From contig JAPLFO010000158.1 of assembly GCA_026390635.1 (NCBI GenBank), positions 1-64,000 on the forward strand: a stretch of DNA of 64,000 nt, in the 5' to 3' direction. Shown in pieces: positions 19,309 through 29,452 of this stretch. The stretch comes from Ignavibacteriales bacterium (GTDB lineage: Bacteria; Bacteroidota; Ignavibacteria; UBA10030; UBA8401). The notes below the pieces were generated by a model. The model was given only the letters and a program-made list of their open reading frames with translations. It made no database searches and was not told where the DNA came from. A program made the translations under genes and the position numbers. How positions within the stretch are numbered: position 1 is the stretch's first letter; each line of letters begins with the position of its first letter.

Positions 19309-20190
19309 CTAGAACAGTTCTGATTTTCGCTCGAGCAGCAGCTTTGCCTTCTTCTTGGCAATGGCATTGACCAGACGTTGTTCCGGAAGAATGTCAATGG
19401 GCGCATCGTCCACTTCTTTCAGAAGGGCTTCGAAGAGCTCCTGATCCTGAATCTGCACGGCATAACTTTTTGCGTAGTAGACGAGCGGCAGCAGGAATTT
19501 GCGCTGCCCCAATGCAAGCGCGGCCTCAAAATGTTCTTTCGCCTTGGCCGGATTGCCCCCGAGAACACGCGGCGTTGTTGCAAGGATCGTTCCGAAGTAC
19601 AGATGAGTACTCCCGAAGTAAAATGCTGAATCACGCCGCATAACAAATTCCATCAAGGCATTCACTTTGTACAAGTCGACAACGATAGTAGGATCGCCGA
19701 TATTGAGATTGATGATGTTGCCCCAGGCATTTGCGGTCCAAAACGCCAATGCTACGTCATCGTCTGACAATGCATTGACGCCTTCTTTGAATTTTGCCGG
19801 CGACTCGTCGAAATTTTGGCTAAAATCTTTATTTCGCCGGAGCACTTCCAACCCATAGCCGCGCGCACGCTCATAGAGCGCCTTTGCGCGATCGGGATCC
19901 TGATCTTCGACAAAGCCGAGTGCATATCCGGTGTAGCCCTGAGTAAGTAGGAGCGAGAGCTTCGCATTCTCCGGATCGGCTTTGTGCAATGCTTCCACCA
20001 GCACCATGTTGCCGGGGATCGCTGCTTCGGCAAGTTTCAGATCGGACTCTTCAAAAATCGCCGACATGCCGAAGTCTACAATGCCCGCCGTCGACTTGAT
20101 GGCGACAATTTGCACGACACCGCAGGAAGTGAAGAAAATGCTGAGCAATAGAATCACAGGAAGGGAAAAGCGATTTTTCATAGACGGCAT
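19309..20190 (-). CDS. TRAP-associated TatT-like TPR lipoprotein
   Basis: Lipobox FFTSC; helical repeats LSLLLTQGYTGYALGFVEDQDPDRAKALYERARGYGLEVL; directly upstream of dctPQM. Confidence 0.8.
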   Translation of the reverse strand: MPSMKNRFSLPVILLLSIFFTSCGVVQIVAIKSTAGIVDFGMSAIFEESDLKLAEAAIPGNMVLVEALHKADPENAKLSLLLTQGYTGYALGFVEDQDPDRAKALYERARGYGLEVLRRNKDFSQNFDESPAKFKEGVNALSDDDVALAFWTANAWGNIINLNIGDPTIVVDLYKVNALMEFVMRRDSAFYFGSTHLYFGTILATTPRVLGGNPAKAKEHFEAALALGQRKFLLPLVYYAKSYAVQIQDQELFEALLKEVDDAPIDILPEQRLVNAIAKKKAKLLLERKSELF

Positions 20191-20220
20191 TCAATGTGTT
20201 GGATGTAATTGTCTGGCACC

Positions 20221-20796
20221 CTACTGTGCGCTTCCCATCTCATCAAGAAAACGACGAAGAGACTCAATCAGCAAAGACTGATCATCCGCGAGACGAGAAA
20301 GCAGTACTTCTTGTGCCGCCTGTCTCATTTCCGCCTCATAGTACTTTTCCCGAACCCGGAAGACCTCTACCCGCCGGAGGAAAGGGCCATCAGCGTACAC
20401 ATAATAACATCTGTCGTTGCGGCTGTCTGCCGCTTCCGGCAGATGGATAATTCTTCTGCTGCTTTCCTGCCGGGCAATTTTACTCTGAAGCGATAATTGG
20501 GCAAGCACGCACATCCTTTCGGCATCAAGCACCTGCTTCGCTTCGCCAAGAGGAATCAATTCCTTCACTGACATCTGTATGGCATTGTCGGAGCTCAGGA
20601 ATTCGAGCGGCACGCCGGTAGTGTCAACAGGCACACTGGCCGACCATCCTGACGGCAACTGCAGCATCGGCTTTGCGGGTACAGGAATCGGAAGAGCCGG
20701 CGGCGGCGGCACCATCACAGACGGCCCGCATCCGGCTGCCAGCAAAAGACAGGAAACCGCAGTAAAGATCCAACGCATGGGGAGAGTCCGATTCAA
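20221..20796 (-). CDS. Hypothetical lipoprotein
   Basis: Signal peptide with lipobox LLLAAGCGPS; tightly packed in TRAP gene cluster. Confidence 0.65.
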   Translation of the reverse strand: MNRTLPMRWIFTAVSCLLLAAGCGPSVMVPPPPALPIPVPAKPMLQLPSGWSASVPVDTTGVPLEFLSSDNAIQMSVKELIPLGEAKQVLDAERMCVLAQLSLQSKIARQESSRRIIHLPEAADSRNDRCYYVYADGPFLRRVEVFRVREKYYEAEMRQAAQEVLLSRLADDQSLLIESLRRFLDEMGSAQ

Positions 20797-21867
20797 TCAG
20801 TTCCCGCGCTTGAACCGGTCCTCCTCCAATCGAAATCGGATGGAGATGCGGTGGGAATTGCCAAGTTGATCGTCGCCGTTGAATTTCGCAAATGAATAGT
20901 CGACATCCAGTTTTCGTAAATGAATTCCCGCCCCAAGCGTCAGGTTGCGCACTTCATTATAGCCAACGCGCACAGCGATTACGTTTTTGAAATCATATTC
21001 TACACCCCCGTGAAGGTCAACACTCACCGGTCCCACATGCGCCATGGCGGCAAACTTGCGTCCCTCGAAGCGAATGTCCGCGTCTGCTGTCGGAACAATT
21101 TTCCCGCCGAAAAAATTTGCTGCGAACGCCGCGCCGAGCTTCAGCGTCGGTGATATAAGTTCGTTGGTCCCCGTATTCCACGCAACCAGTGTCGTTGTGA
21201 TGTCCTGAACGCTCGCACCGAGGTACAAATTCTCAAACGGCGTGTAGAGTGCCCCAACATCAAATCCGAAACCGGTCCCATGCGCGTCGCCAAGATTGCG
21301 CCTGATCAGCTTGATGCTCGCCCCATAGTAGAAATTACCAGACGATTGCTTTGCATACGAGAGGTAGAGCGCCCAATCTGTTGCATTAAAGTACGAAATC
21401 CGGCTCAGGTCGGGACGTGTATTTTGCTCGTCGTAGATCCCGTTGCCGTTGCTATCCGGCCAGGCATTACGCGTATCGGGAATGCCGTCCACTCCCAATC
21501 GAAAAACACTCAGTGCGAGTGTTGATGCTCCATACGCGAGCGAATCGTTCATACCGTACGGAATTGCGACCGCACCATAATCGTAGTTGACCAGATTCCC
21601 AAACCGCTCGTCGTGCATCAGGGCAAATTCTGGATACATGATCCGCGCAAGACCTGCCGGATTCCAATAGCCGGCGGTAACATCGCCGGCCAATGCTGTT
21701 CCGGCACCTCCAAGCCCGAGCGCCCGGCCGCCGACACCAACGGCCATGAACTCACCTGCGTATTTTCCGACACGAATTGTTCCTGCCTCCGCCTGGACTG
21801 CGAGGAGGAAAACCGAGAGCAGTAAGACCAACTTGCGCATTACCATTAGTGACCGCGTTGTTATCAC
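20797..21867 (-). CDS. PorV/PorQ family outer-membrane protein
   Basis: Signal peptide; YAGEFMAVGVGGRALGLGGAGTALAGDVTAGYWNPAGLA. Confidence 0.85.
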   Translation of the reverse strand: MITTRSLMVMRKLVLLLSVFLLAVQAEAGTIRVGKYAGEFMAVGVGGRALGLGGAGTALAGDVTAGYWNPAGLARIMYPEFALMHDERFGNLVNYDYGAVAIPYGMNDSLAYGASTLALSVFRLGVDGIPDTRNAWPDSNGNGIYDEQNTRPDLSRISYFNATDWALYLSYAKQSSGNFYYGASIKLIRRNLGDAHGTGFGFDVGALYTPFENLYLGASVQDITTTLVAWNTGTNELISPTLKLGAAFAANFFGGKIVPTADADIRFEGRKFAAMAHVGPVSVDLHGGVEYDFKNVIAVRVGYNEVRNLTLGAGIHLRKLDVDYSFAKFNGDDQLGNSHRISIRFRLEEDRFKRGN

Positions 21868-21910
21868 GACATAACGCCGTTTGGCACGGCTCAGATATTT
21901 CTACTTAAAA

Positions 21911-22636
21911 CTACTGAAAATCCATGATTCTTTCAACGAGCTGGGGCATCTTTTCACTGGCAGGCCCTTTCAGCACATCAAATCCCGTCAATGCCTCCCT
22001 GGCAGGACGCGGGTCCACGAAGAATTTCTGCGACGTTTCCCTGAAAAAGCTCAGCAACCCTGCCGCCGGATAGACTTGGGCGCTGGTGCCTACAACGACA
22101 AAGATGTCCGCCTTTTTCACCAATTCCGTCATTTCGTCGCTTCGCATGTCCACAGCTTCACCAAACCAAACTACATCGGGACGCAGCTGCCCGCCGCATT
22201 TCGGGCACCGGTCTCCCCAGCGAATGGGCTGTGTGATGACAGACCGGAATGAGCATTCATAGTCAGGTGTGTCCTCTCCGAAAATTGAATAATGCCACTC
22301 GCATTTCTGATAGTCAATTCTCCCGTGCAAATGCCAGACGGTACGACTTCCCGCCCGCTCGAGAAGCGTGTCGATGTTCTGTGTAATGTTAACGACGTTG
22401 AATGATTCCTCCAGTCTTGCAAGCGCGTCATGGGCGGGGTTAGGAACTACCTCTGCTGCCTTCCGGAATCGTTCCGCGTAGAAGTGAAGAACGAGCTGCG
22501 GATCCCGAAGCCACCCGTCAGGAGATGCAACATCCTCCACCCGGTGTTGTTCCCATAGGCCGTTCGCATCGCGGAATGTCGGTATACCGCTTTCCGCGGA
22601 AAGACCGGCTCCGCTAAAGATCACAATTGTTTTCAT
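21911..22636 (-). CDS. cobB: NAD-dependent protein deacylase (sirtuin)
   Basis: IFSGAGLSAESGIPTFRD, TQNIDTLLERAG, HLHG, CxxC zinc pair, VVGTSAQVYPAAG. Start refined to MKTIVIFSGAG. Confidence 0.93.
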   Translation of the reverse strand: MKTIVIFSGAGLSAESGIPTFRDANGLWEQHRVEDVASPDGWLRDPQLVLHFYAERFRKAAEVVPNPAHDALARLEESFNVVNITQNIDTLLERAGSRTVWHLHGRIDYQKCEWHYSIFGEDTPDYECSFRSVITQPIRWGDRCPKCGGQLRPDVVWFGEAVDMRSDEMTELVKKADIFVVVGTSAQVYPAAGLLSFFRETSQKFFVDPRPAREALTGFDVLKGPASEKMPQLVERIMDFQ

Positions 22637-22738
22637 GTCTTTCTCGTGAGGAAGAATCTTGTTCTCTGGGAAATATTCCGCAGACACGACGGTTCCCTCT
22701 GCACTGGAATCTACACTTTTTTGGCAAGAACGTAAAGC

Positions 22739-22767
22739 TTGACATTCGCCGCCTCTTTTTCTACTTT
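22739..22767 (+). promoter_or_regulatory. sigma70-like promoter TTGACA-N17-TACTTT
   Basis: -35 22739-22744, 17 bp spacer, -10 22762-22767; upstream of the 22801 gene. Confidence 0.45.
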
Positions 22768-22800
22768 GACGATTGATTTTCCATCAACGAAAGGCTGGAT

Positions 22801-24711
22801 ATGAAAACGCTCTTTGCTCCTGTGATTTCTCTCATGCTCCACGCAGCGTCCGCGTCTTCGCAGAATGGCACCATCGTGACAATTGCTCCGGAGCAGCCGC
22901 GGCTGGGTGATACGATCCACGTCTGCTACGATCCCTCGTCGCCTGTCGCCGCCATCAAAGATGCCGGGGAGGTGACGCTGCAGGCCATGCTGGTAAAGCA
23001 AAATGATGTTCCTGAATTGCTGGAAAGCGAGATGGTCAAGACCGGCGATGTGTGGAAGACATCGTTTGTCGTAAAGGATCAGAACGCGCGGCTGATTCTT
23101 TTTCAATTCGTCTCGGGTGAAGTCAAAGATGACAGCGGACAGCATCAATGGGAAGTGATGGTGTATGGACCGGATGCGAAGCCGCTCCCGACAGCACATG
23201 CGCTTCGCTCGAGCATTCTGCGCGGATACAAATTTCCGAATTTCTTCCGCGCCAAGAATCCGGATCAGGCTGAAGCTGCCGCACAACGGGAGATCGAGCT
23301 CTTTCCCAATCGCTGGGAAGGATATAACGCACTCTGGAATGTGTGGCTGCTGCCGGAGAAAGTTGCGGAAAAAGGGATTCAGGTTGCAAAAGGGCTTCCC
23401 GATCTTTTCGAGAAGTACAAAACAAACGACACCGCGGCAACGGTACTTCTGCAGCTCTTCGAGCGCCTGGGACAGCGCCCACGGGCAGACAGTTTAAAAG
23501 CTCTTCTGCAAAACGCCCACCCTGGCGGCATGGTCGCACGCAGCGCCAGACTGAATGAGATCTATGCAGCACGCGATCCCAAAGAGCGCGTTGAGCTTAT
23601 CACAAAATTCTACCAGGAATTCAGCCCTGAGCATACTACCCATCAGCAACTCGACCAGCTTCTCATCAGTTCCCTGGCTTTGGCGCTGGAGTTCGGACGC
23701 GCAGCCGACTTGCTTGATTCTCTGCACATTACTGATCCCGCACTATGCAATCGGGTGGCATGGGGAATGATGCAAAAGGATGTGATGCTTCCACGCGCTG
23801 CAGCCGTTGCAAAGCGGGGCGTTGATGCCGCACGGCATCCGGATCTTTCCAACAAACCATCCTACCTGGCGAAACGGGATTGGTTGAAAAATAACTCGTC
23901 GTCTCTCGGGATGATTCTCGATACGTACGGCTACGGTCTTATGAAACTGGGCCAATCCGCTGAAGCGGAAGCGGTGTTGGAGGAAGCATGCCGCCGCAGC
24001 GATAGCGCAGACGTAGAAATGAACGGGCGGCTGATTGCTGCTTACACAGCAAACAAGAATTTCGACAAAGCACTGGCATTCGGCCGCCTCTGTGTTCAGA
24101 CCGGAAAGAGCGACAGCACGTTAGTCGCACAGTATAGGGCAGCCTACAGAACAGCCAAAGGATCTGTTGCCGGTTTCTCCAAAGAATTACAGACAGCCAA
24201 AAACCTCGCCCACGCTGCCTTGCGCGCAAAACTGCAGGCTGCCCGGCTGAACAAACCGGCACCGGCGGCGGTCTATACAACGCTGGACGGGAAAAAGGTC
24301 TCACTCGCTGCGATGAAGGGGAAAATTGTCGTGCTGGATTTCTGGGCAACATGGTGCGGCCCCTGCAGAAGCTCCTTCCCGTCGCTGCAGAAGATGTATG
24401 ACAAGTTCAAGAAGAACAACAACATTGCCTTCCTCGCCGTGAACATCTGGGAACGTGTGCGCCCGGAAGACCGAACGGCACAGGTGAAGAAGTTTGTCGC
24501 AGAAAACAACTATACGTTTCCGGTCGTGCTGGATTCCAATTATGTTCCGAGCTTTGACGTGGAGGGCATCCCGACAAAATATATTCTGGATGCAAACGGA
24601 ATGGTTCAGTTCAAGAGTGTGGGATTTGATGGAGGCGAGGCAATGATCGAGGAACTCGGGCTTCAGATTGAATTGCTTCTTGCCGACGCGAAACATCCGG
24701 GAAAGAAATGA
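22801..24711 (+). CDS. TlpA-like thioredoxin-family protein with helical-repeat N-terminal region
   Basis: Signal peptide; C-terminal LDFWATWCGPCRSSFPSLQKMYDKFK thioredoxin active site; YTFPVVLDSNYVPSFDVEGIPTKYILD. Confidence 0.9.
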   Translation: MKTLFAPVISLMLHAASASSQNGTIVTIAPEQPRLGDTIHVCYDPSSPVAAIKDAGEVTLQAMLVKQNDVPELLESEMVKTGDVWKTSFVVKDQNARLILFQFVSGEVKDDSGQHQWEVMVYGPDAKPLPTAHALRSSILRGYKFPNFFRAKNPDQAEAAAQREIELFPNRWEGYNALWNVWLLPEKVAEKGIQVAKGLPDLFEKYKTNDTAATVLLQLFERLGQRPRADSLKALLQNAHPGGMVARSARLNEIYAARDPKERVELITKFYQEFSPEHTTHQQLDQLLISSLALALEFGRAADLLDSLHITDPALCNRVAWGMMQKDVMLPRAAAVAKRGVDAARHPDLSNKPSYLAKRDWLKNNSSSLGMILDTYGYGLMKLGQSAEAEAVLEEACRRSDSADVEMNGRLIAAYTANKNFDKALAFGRLCVQTGKSDSTLVAQYRAAYRTAKGSVAGFSKELQTAKNLAHAALRAKLQAARLNKPAPAAVYTTLDGKKVSLAAMKGKIVVLDFWATWCGPCRSSFPSLQKMYDKFKKNNNIAFLAVNIWERVRPEDRTAQVKKFVAENNYTFPVVLDSNYVPSFDVEGIPTKYILDANGMVQFKSVGFDGGEAMIEELGLQIELLLADAKHPGKK

Positions 24712-24720
24712 ACGACGCGG

Positions 24721-24750
24721 GACCGGCCGGAGAATGCACCCCGGCCGGCT
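24721..24750. terminator. GC-rich hairpin between convergent genes
   Basis: CCGGCCGG (24723-24730) / CCGGCCGG (24741-24748) stem; no clear U tract. Confidence 0.4.
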
Positions 24751-24764
24751 TCGTCGGAAAACAT

Positions 24765-25070
24765 CTATTCAACTTCAGCCATTTCTGATTCTATCACAGC
24801 CGGCGGCACTTTTTCGATTTCTTCCCGTTCGAGCGCCGCCTGCACAAAGTCGACCGTCTCATCCAAGGCATCGATAAATTTTCCGAAGTCCTCCTTATAG
24901 AGAAAAATTTTGTGCTTTTCAAATTCCTGGTCGGTAATGCGCCTGCTTTCTGTGATCGTGATGTAGAAGTCCTTCTCTGATCGTGTCGGCCTCACATCAA
25001 AGAAATAAGTACGTTTGCCCGCTCGAACGCGCTTCGTGTAAACCTCTTCCTTATAAGCAGAATGTTCCAC
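24765..25070 (-). CDS. DUF3276 PUR-family nucleic-acid-binding protein
   Basis: YKEEVYTKRVRAGKRTYFFDVRPTRSEKDFYITITESRR; GTG start at 25070 with GAGGA upstream (ORF track start 25229 lies in the preceding gene). Confidence 0.85.
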   Translation of the reverse strand: MEHSAYKEEVYTKRVRAGKRTYFFDVRPTRSEKDFYITITESRRITDQEFEKHKIFLYKEDFGKFIDALDETVDFVQAALEREEIEKVPPAVIESEMAEVE

Positions 25071-25098
25071 GCTATTCCTCCTCGTGCTTGCTATGATG

Positions 25099-27348
25099 TT
25101 ACCGTCGAAGTACCGCCATTTTTGCCATTGCCACATCATTCCCTGAGGACGAATGAGCAACGACAATGTATACGCCACTGCCCACGACGCGCCCGTTATC
25201 ATCCTTCCCATCCCAGAATGCGCGTCCACCTCCCTGGGCAGCGAACGCCCGGACGACAGTCCCTTGCAGTGTCATGATCTTGATCATACTGTCTTCCACC
25301 AAGCCGCTGATGATCGCAGTGGAATAATCTGGAATGATAAACGGATTCGGCGCAATGCGCAGCCCGCTGAATTTCTCAATGGGCAGCGTTGCTGGTATCT
25401 CAAGACTCGAAAGCCCATTCTCCGAACCGAAATAGACGATACCCCGTTTTCCGTCAAACTGGATCGCGATGATATTGTCGTCGACCAACTTCCCGCCTGT
25501 TGACCGGACATTGTACTGATTCAGGAGCAACGTACCGTCGGGCGAAAGGACAAAGACGCCCTGCCGTGTCGCCACCCATTTATTGTTGAGCGGATCGACT
25601 GCGATAACATTGATCTGTTCCTGTACGACTGCTCCCACATAGACGCGGCGGATTCCCTGCGCCGGACTATTCGGGTTTGCGACTATCGAAATTCCCGATC
25701 CGGTACCTACCCACAGATCTCCTTCACGATCAACGGCAATAGAAGCAACGGTGCCGCTTGGCAGACCGTCTGCCGTACCGAGTTGACCCCATCCATCTGC
25801 GGCCTGACCGATATTGCGTTCGGCGTTATAGAAGTGCAGTGCGTTGGTTGCAGACGGCGAGCCCGCCGGGAAACAATTGGAGATCCACTTCGTTCCATTG
25901 TTGTCGATCGTCATATCAACGAGATCGTAGACATTGTCCGCCAGCGCGGTCCGAATGGGAGTCCATGTACTATCCGCGGACATTTTCCACAAGCCATACT
26001 GTCCGGCCGAATGCCAAAGAGCGACCCACATATTGTCATTGTGGTCGCGCGCGACGCCGCCCGGTATCACGTAGCTTAGATTGTCTGGTTGGTCCGGCAG
26101 TTTGACCCCGAGGAAACCAGGATCAGAATGATCGAAGCGTCGTGCCACATTCATGTGCGCATCCATAACCACAATGCCGCTGCCGAACGATGAGAACCAC
26201 TTTGAATTGTTCGGACCAAGCGTGACGCGGAAGAAATCGTTGGTTATCAGCGCGGGATGCGACGACGCCGAAAAATTTGTCCACGTCTTTCCGTCGAAGG
26301 CATAGAAACCGCTGCCGCTGTAGCGCGAGGACGCACACCAGAGCATGCCGCTCTCATCCACAACCATGGATGAAAATAGATTCGATGCCGGTCCGTTCGG
26401 TTTCGTTGTTTTCCACTCGCCCGGATTTCCTTTGAGCATGGCAATGCCGCTTCCCGCGAGAGAAAGCACGGGACCGCGGATGCCGGCAGCGGCCACGTCT
26501 GTGAGATTGTCGGCGAGGATATTTCCCACCACAGAGACAATTCCTGCGGTATTCATCGCCAGAAGATTCCGGAGTTGTGCGACATACAGCATCGAATCCG
26601 TCGATACCAAGCGTGTGGAGGCAGCCGTCAATCCGGGCACCGGTGTCCATGCGTTGCCGGTGAATTGAAAAACTCCGCCGGCCGAGGAAAGATAGACGGA
26701 TCCCCGAAAGACCGCCAGACCACCGGGTGTGGAAAAGAGCGCAAAGGTATCCCACGCGTCGGGTGATGACAGATTTGTAGCGGACGGCTTGGAGATTGCA
26801 ACGCCGCCTGTCGTCGACACAAAGACGCGCCCGTTGATTTCGACAGCGCCGATCACCGTCGATTGATTCAGCGATCCCAGGTTCTCGTACGTTTCTTTGA
26901 ATTCAAATCTGGAGATGGAAAAGAGACTCACACCGAACGCAGACGCAATATAGAGAGAGTCTCCGGCGAAGAAAAACTTTCTGATCGACTTGTTGACCTT
27001 GGGTGAGGACACGATATCCGTGACATGCCGCCACGTGTTCAATGAGGATGAAAAGACATCGATGGCGCCGGATGCGTGTCCGATCCAGACATTCGCGGCA
27101 CCGTCAATGGCAATGGCGGTCACATTGTTGCTCGACAATCCATCGCCATTGGTCAGGCTGAGGAAGCTGGAATCGCGCAGAGAGAATCGGAATATCCCGC
27201 CACCCGTCGCAGCCCACACGGTTTCCCCAATCCCCGCCAACGCCCGGACCTGCCGCATGTCCGTATAGTTCTTCCAATCGCCTACGCGCGCATAAACGCT
27301 GACGACGGCCACGCACCACAGAAGCGCGATCCGTTGCAGTGTACTCAT
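25099..27348 (-). CDS. Two-component-regulator-type beta-propeller protein with T9SS type A sorting domain (PorZ-like)
   Basis: Repeated LTNGDGLSSNNVTAIAID, DGLPSGTVASIAVDREGDLWVGT motifs; C-terminal APNPFIIPDYSTAIISG...GVYIVVAHSS. ATG overlaps ribH stop (TGATG). Confidence 0.88.
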   Translation of the reverse strand: MSTLQRIALLWCVAVVSVYARVGDWKNYTDMRQVRALAGIGETVWAATGGGIFRFSLRDSSFLSLTNGDGLSSNNVTAIAIDGAANVWIGHASGAIDVFSSSLNTWRHVTDIVSSPKVNKSIRKFFFAGDSLYIASAFGVSLFSISRFEFKETYENLGSLNQSTVIGAVEINGRVFVSTTGGVAISKPSATNLSSPDAWDTFALFSTPGGLAVFRGSVYLSSAGGVFQFTGNAWTPVPGLTAASTRLVSTDSMLYVAQLRNLLAMNTAGIVSVVGNILADNLTDVAAAGIRGPVLSLAGSGIAMLKGNPGEWKTTKPNGPASNLFSSMVVDESGMLWCASSRYSGSGFYAFDGKTWTNFSASSHPALITNDFFRVTLGPNNSKWFSSFGSGIVVMDAHMNVARRFDHSDPGFLGVKLPDQPDNLSYVIPGGVARDHNDNMWVALWHSAGQYGLWKMSADSTWTPIRTALADNVYDLVDMTIDNNGTKWISNCFPAGSPSATNALHFYNAERNIGQAADGWGQLGTADGLPSGTVASIAVDREGDLWVGTGSGISIVANPNSPAQGIRRVYVGAVVQEQINVIAVDPLNNKWVATRQGVFVLSPDGTLLLNQYNVRSTGGKLVDDNIIAIQFDGKRGIVYFGSENGLSSLEIPATLPIEKFSGLRIAPNPFIIPDYSTAIISGLVEDSMIKIMTLQGTVVRAFAAQGGGRAFWDGKDDNGRVVGSGVYIVVAHSSSGNDVAMAKMAVLRR

Positions 27349-27842
27349 CAATAGTTTCTCTCTTTCATCAGCGCATACAGATCGGCCATCTCAATCGCGG
27401 CCAGAGCGGCATCTGTTCCCTTGTTGCCGACTTTTCCGCCGGCGCGCTCCATCGCTTGCTCGAAAGTGTCGGTAGTCAGAACACCGAAAAGCACAGGCAC
27501 TCCGAAATGGCAGGCGGCATCCATCACACCGCGGGAACACTGAGTACAGATGTATTCAAAATGCGGCGTTTCACCCCGAATGACTGCACCAAGTGTCACG
27601 ACGGCGTCGTACGAAACCGTCCCTGAGAGCAGCTGCGAAACCACCTGCGGAATTTCAAATGCCCCGGGACAGGAAAAAATATCCACATCTTTCGCCAGAT
27701 CCGCGCCGCGACTTTCGAAACATTGCAGCGCTCCATCGAGCAGCTTTTTGGTAACCATTTCATTGAAGCGGCTCACGACGATGGCAAACCGTCTGCCATT
27801 CGTTTGAGTCCCGCCCTGCATCGGGTGTGATGAGACAGGCAT
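27348..27842 (-). CDS. ribH: 6,7-dimethyl-8-ribityllumazine synthase
   Basis: VVSRFNEMVTKKLLDGAL, CPGAFEIPQV, LGAVIRGETPHFEYI. Confidence 0.95.
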   Translation of the reverse strand: MPVSSHPMQGGTQTNGRRFAIVVSRFNEMVTKKLLDGALQCFESRGADLAKDVDIFSCPGAFEIPQVVSQLLSGTVSYDAVVTLGAVIRGETPHFEYICTQCSRGVMDAACHFGVPVLFGVLTTDTFEQAMERAGGKVGNKGTDAALAAIEMADLYALMKERNY

Positions 27843-27851
27843 TGCTGTTCC

Positions 27852-28645
27852 CTACTGACTTGATCGCGAAGTAAAAAGACGCCGCTTCATGGCATGCACT
27901 CGTTCGTCGTCAACATAGAATGCTCCAAATGCAGCATCGTCATTTCTCTTACCGCCGTGAAAATCCGAACCGCCGCTTTCCAGAAGATAGTACTCATTGA
28001 CGACCGCCTTATAATGCACAGTCAACTCAGGCGAGTGAGACGGATGCACCACTTCGATGCCGTCCAGTCCGGCACGAATCAATTCAGTCACGACACTCTC
28101 CGAAGTCGACCGCCCGGGATGTGCCAGGAACGAAAGACCGCCGGACGTTGAGATGAGCTTGATCGCATCGAGCGGCGCCAACTGGAATTTGCGTTCATAC
28201 GCCGGACGACCGACACCGATGTAGCGGTCAAAAGCTTCATGATAGTCACCGATCAATCCCTCATCGACAAGCGCAGAGGCGATATGCGGCCTGCCGATGG
28301 AACCCTTCCCCGCACGCTCTAGAACCGACTCGATGGTGAGGGGAACTTTGATGCTGTTAAGTTTTTCGACAATCCGTTCAGCCCGTTTCCGCCGTTCCAT
28401 GCGGAAAAACTGGAGATACTCCAACAGGTGTGTGTTGGTGCGGTCGATGTAATAGCCGAGAATATGCACTTCCCGGTCGCCGACCATTGTGCTCAACTCA
28501 ACACCGGGAACAACTTCGATTCCCCGTGATCGACGATGCTGACAATGGAGAGCCCAGCTGCTTTTGCTTTCGCAAGCACTTCGGCCGCCGGATGAAAACC
28601 ATCGGAGTGAGTCGTATGTAGGTGTAAGTCGGCTCTAATGCCCAT
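27852..28645 (-). pseudogene. PHP-domain metal-dependent phosphoesterase (TrpH/RNase AM-like), disrupted by internal deletion and frameshift
   Basis: ATG 28645 reads MGIRADLHLHTTHSDGFHPAAEVLAKAKAAGLSIVSIVDH, then frame is lost; other frame resumes at GIEVVPGVELSTMVGDREVHILGYYID...SFLAHPG...GSDFHG. The expected DTVxGLxEAxxxA segment is absent. Confidence 0.85.
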
Positions 28646-28733
28646 ACTCTTTCTTGCTTTGCTTCATCGCCACTGTCACGCCGCCCAGGCAAAGGGAAGA
28701 GCCGCATCACAACGGTAGGAGGGATCAGCCCCG

Positions 28734-29417
28734 TTACAAATGGAGGTTCTTGAAACCTTCGTAGTCGTTGATAATTAACTTGTTTCCCTGAAGCTGCAAA
28801 TATCCTTTCTTGATAAAACGATGAATCATTCGGGAGATTGTCTCCCGCGATGTTCCCGCCATGTTGGCCAGATCCTGCTGAAGCGGAAGCTCATCAATCT
28901 CCACCCGGCCCTTACGAAACATGCCGATGTCGTCTGCGAGCTGCAGGATAACATTAGCCACCCTGCCGGCTGCATCCTTCAATGATAAACTTTTTATTTG
29001 CGAATCTGCTTTGCGGAGCCGGCCGGTGAGTTCCCGCAACAATGCAATCGCGACGCGGGGATAATCATTCAATGTGGAGACGAAATCTTTGCGGTGTATC
29101 ATGAACAATTCCGCCTTCGTCGTTGCAACGACACTCGCCGAACGCGTGAGTCCGTCGAGAATTGCCATCTCTCCGAAAAAGTCAGAATCTCCGAGAATCG
29201 ACAGGATCACCTCCCGCCCATCGTCATCCATACGGACGATTTTTACCTTGCCATAAACGATGACAAAGAGCGCGGCGCCGGTTTCCTCCTCCAGAAGGAT
29301 GATGCTTCCCTTCCGGTATTTTTTCCGAACGCCGAGGCTCACGATTTTTTCCAGGTCCTGGTCGCTGAGCTCGCTAAAAATCGGGACGTTTCGCAGGAAA
29401 TTCATATCTTCCATCAT
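28734..29417 (-). CDS. Crp/Fnr family transcriptional regulator
   Basis: cNMP-binding domain (GDSDFFGEMAILDGLTRSASVVA) and C-terminal HTH (LPLQQDLANMAGTSRETISRMIHRFIKKGYL). Confidence 0.95.
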   Translation of the reverse strand: MMEDMNFLRNVPIFSELSDQDLEKIVSLGVRKKYRKGSIILLEEETGAALFVIVYGKVKIVRMDDDGREVILSILGDSDFFGEMAILDGLTRSASVVATTKAELFMIHRKDFVSTLNDYPRVAIALLRELTGRLRKADSQIKSLSLKDAAGRVANVILQLADDIGMFRKGRVEIDELPLQQDLANMAGTSRETISRMIHRFIKKGYLQLQGNKLIINDYEGFKNLHL

Positions 29418-29452
29418 GCTGATACCCCTCGGGAAAGCACTTTTATATTGAA

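Noticed and set aside
22711-23286. 191-aa minus-strand ORF with a protein-like C-terminus (FVDGKSIVKVEKEAANVKLYVLAKKV)
   Set aside because: Most of it is antisense to the TlpA-like gene; the last ~27 codons look plausible but overlap the predicted promoter of that gene. Could be a gene remnant, but not supportable.
28498-28710. Programmed frameshift or translational bypass as an explanation for the PHP and hisF breaks
   Set aside because: Conserved coding material is missing rather than inserted, so a ribosomal frameshift or hop could not restore the protein.
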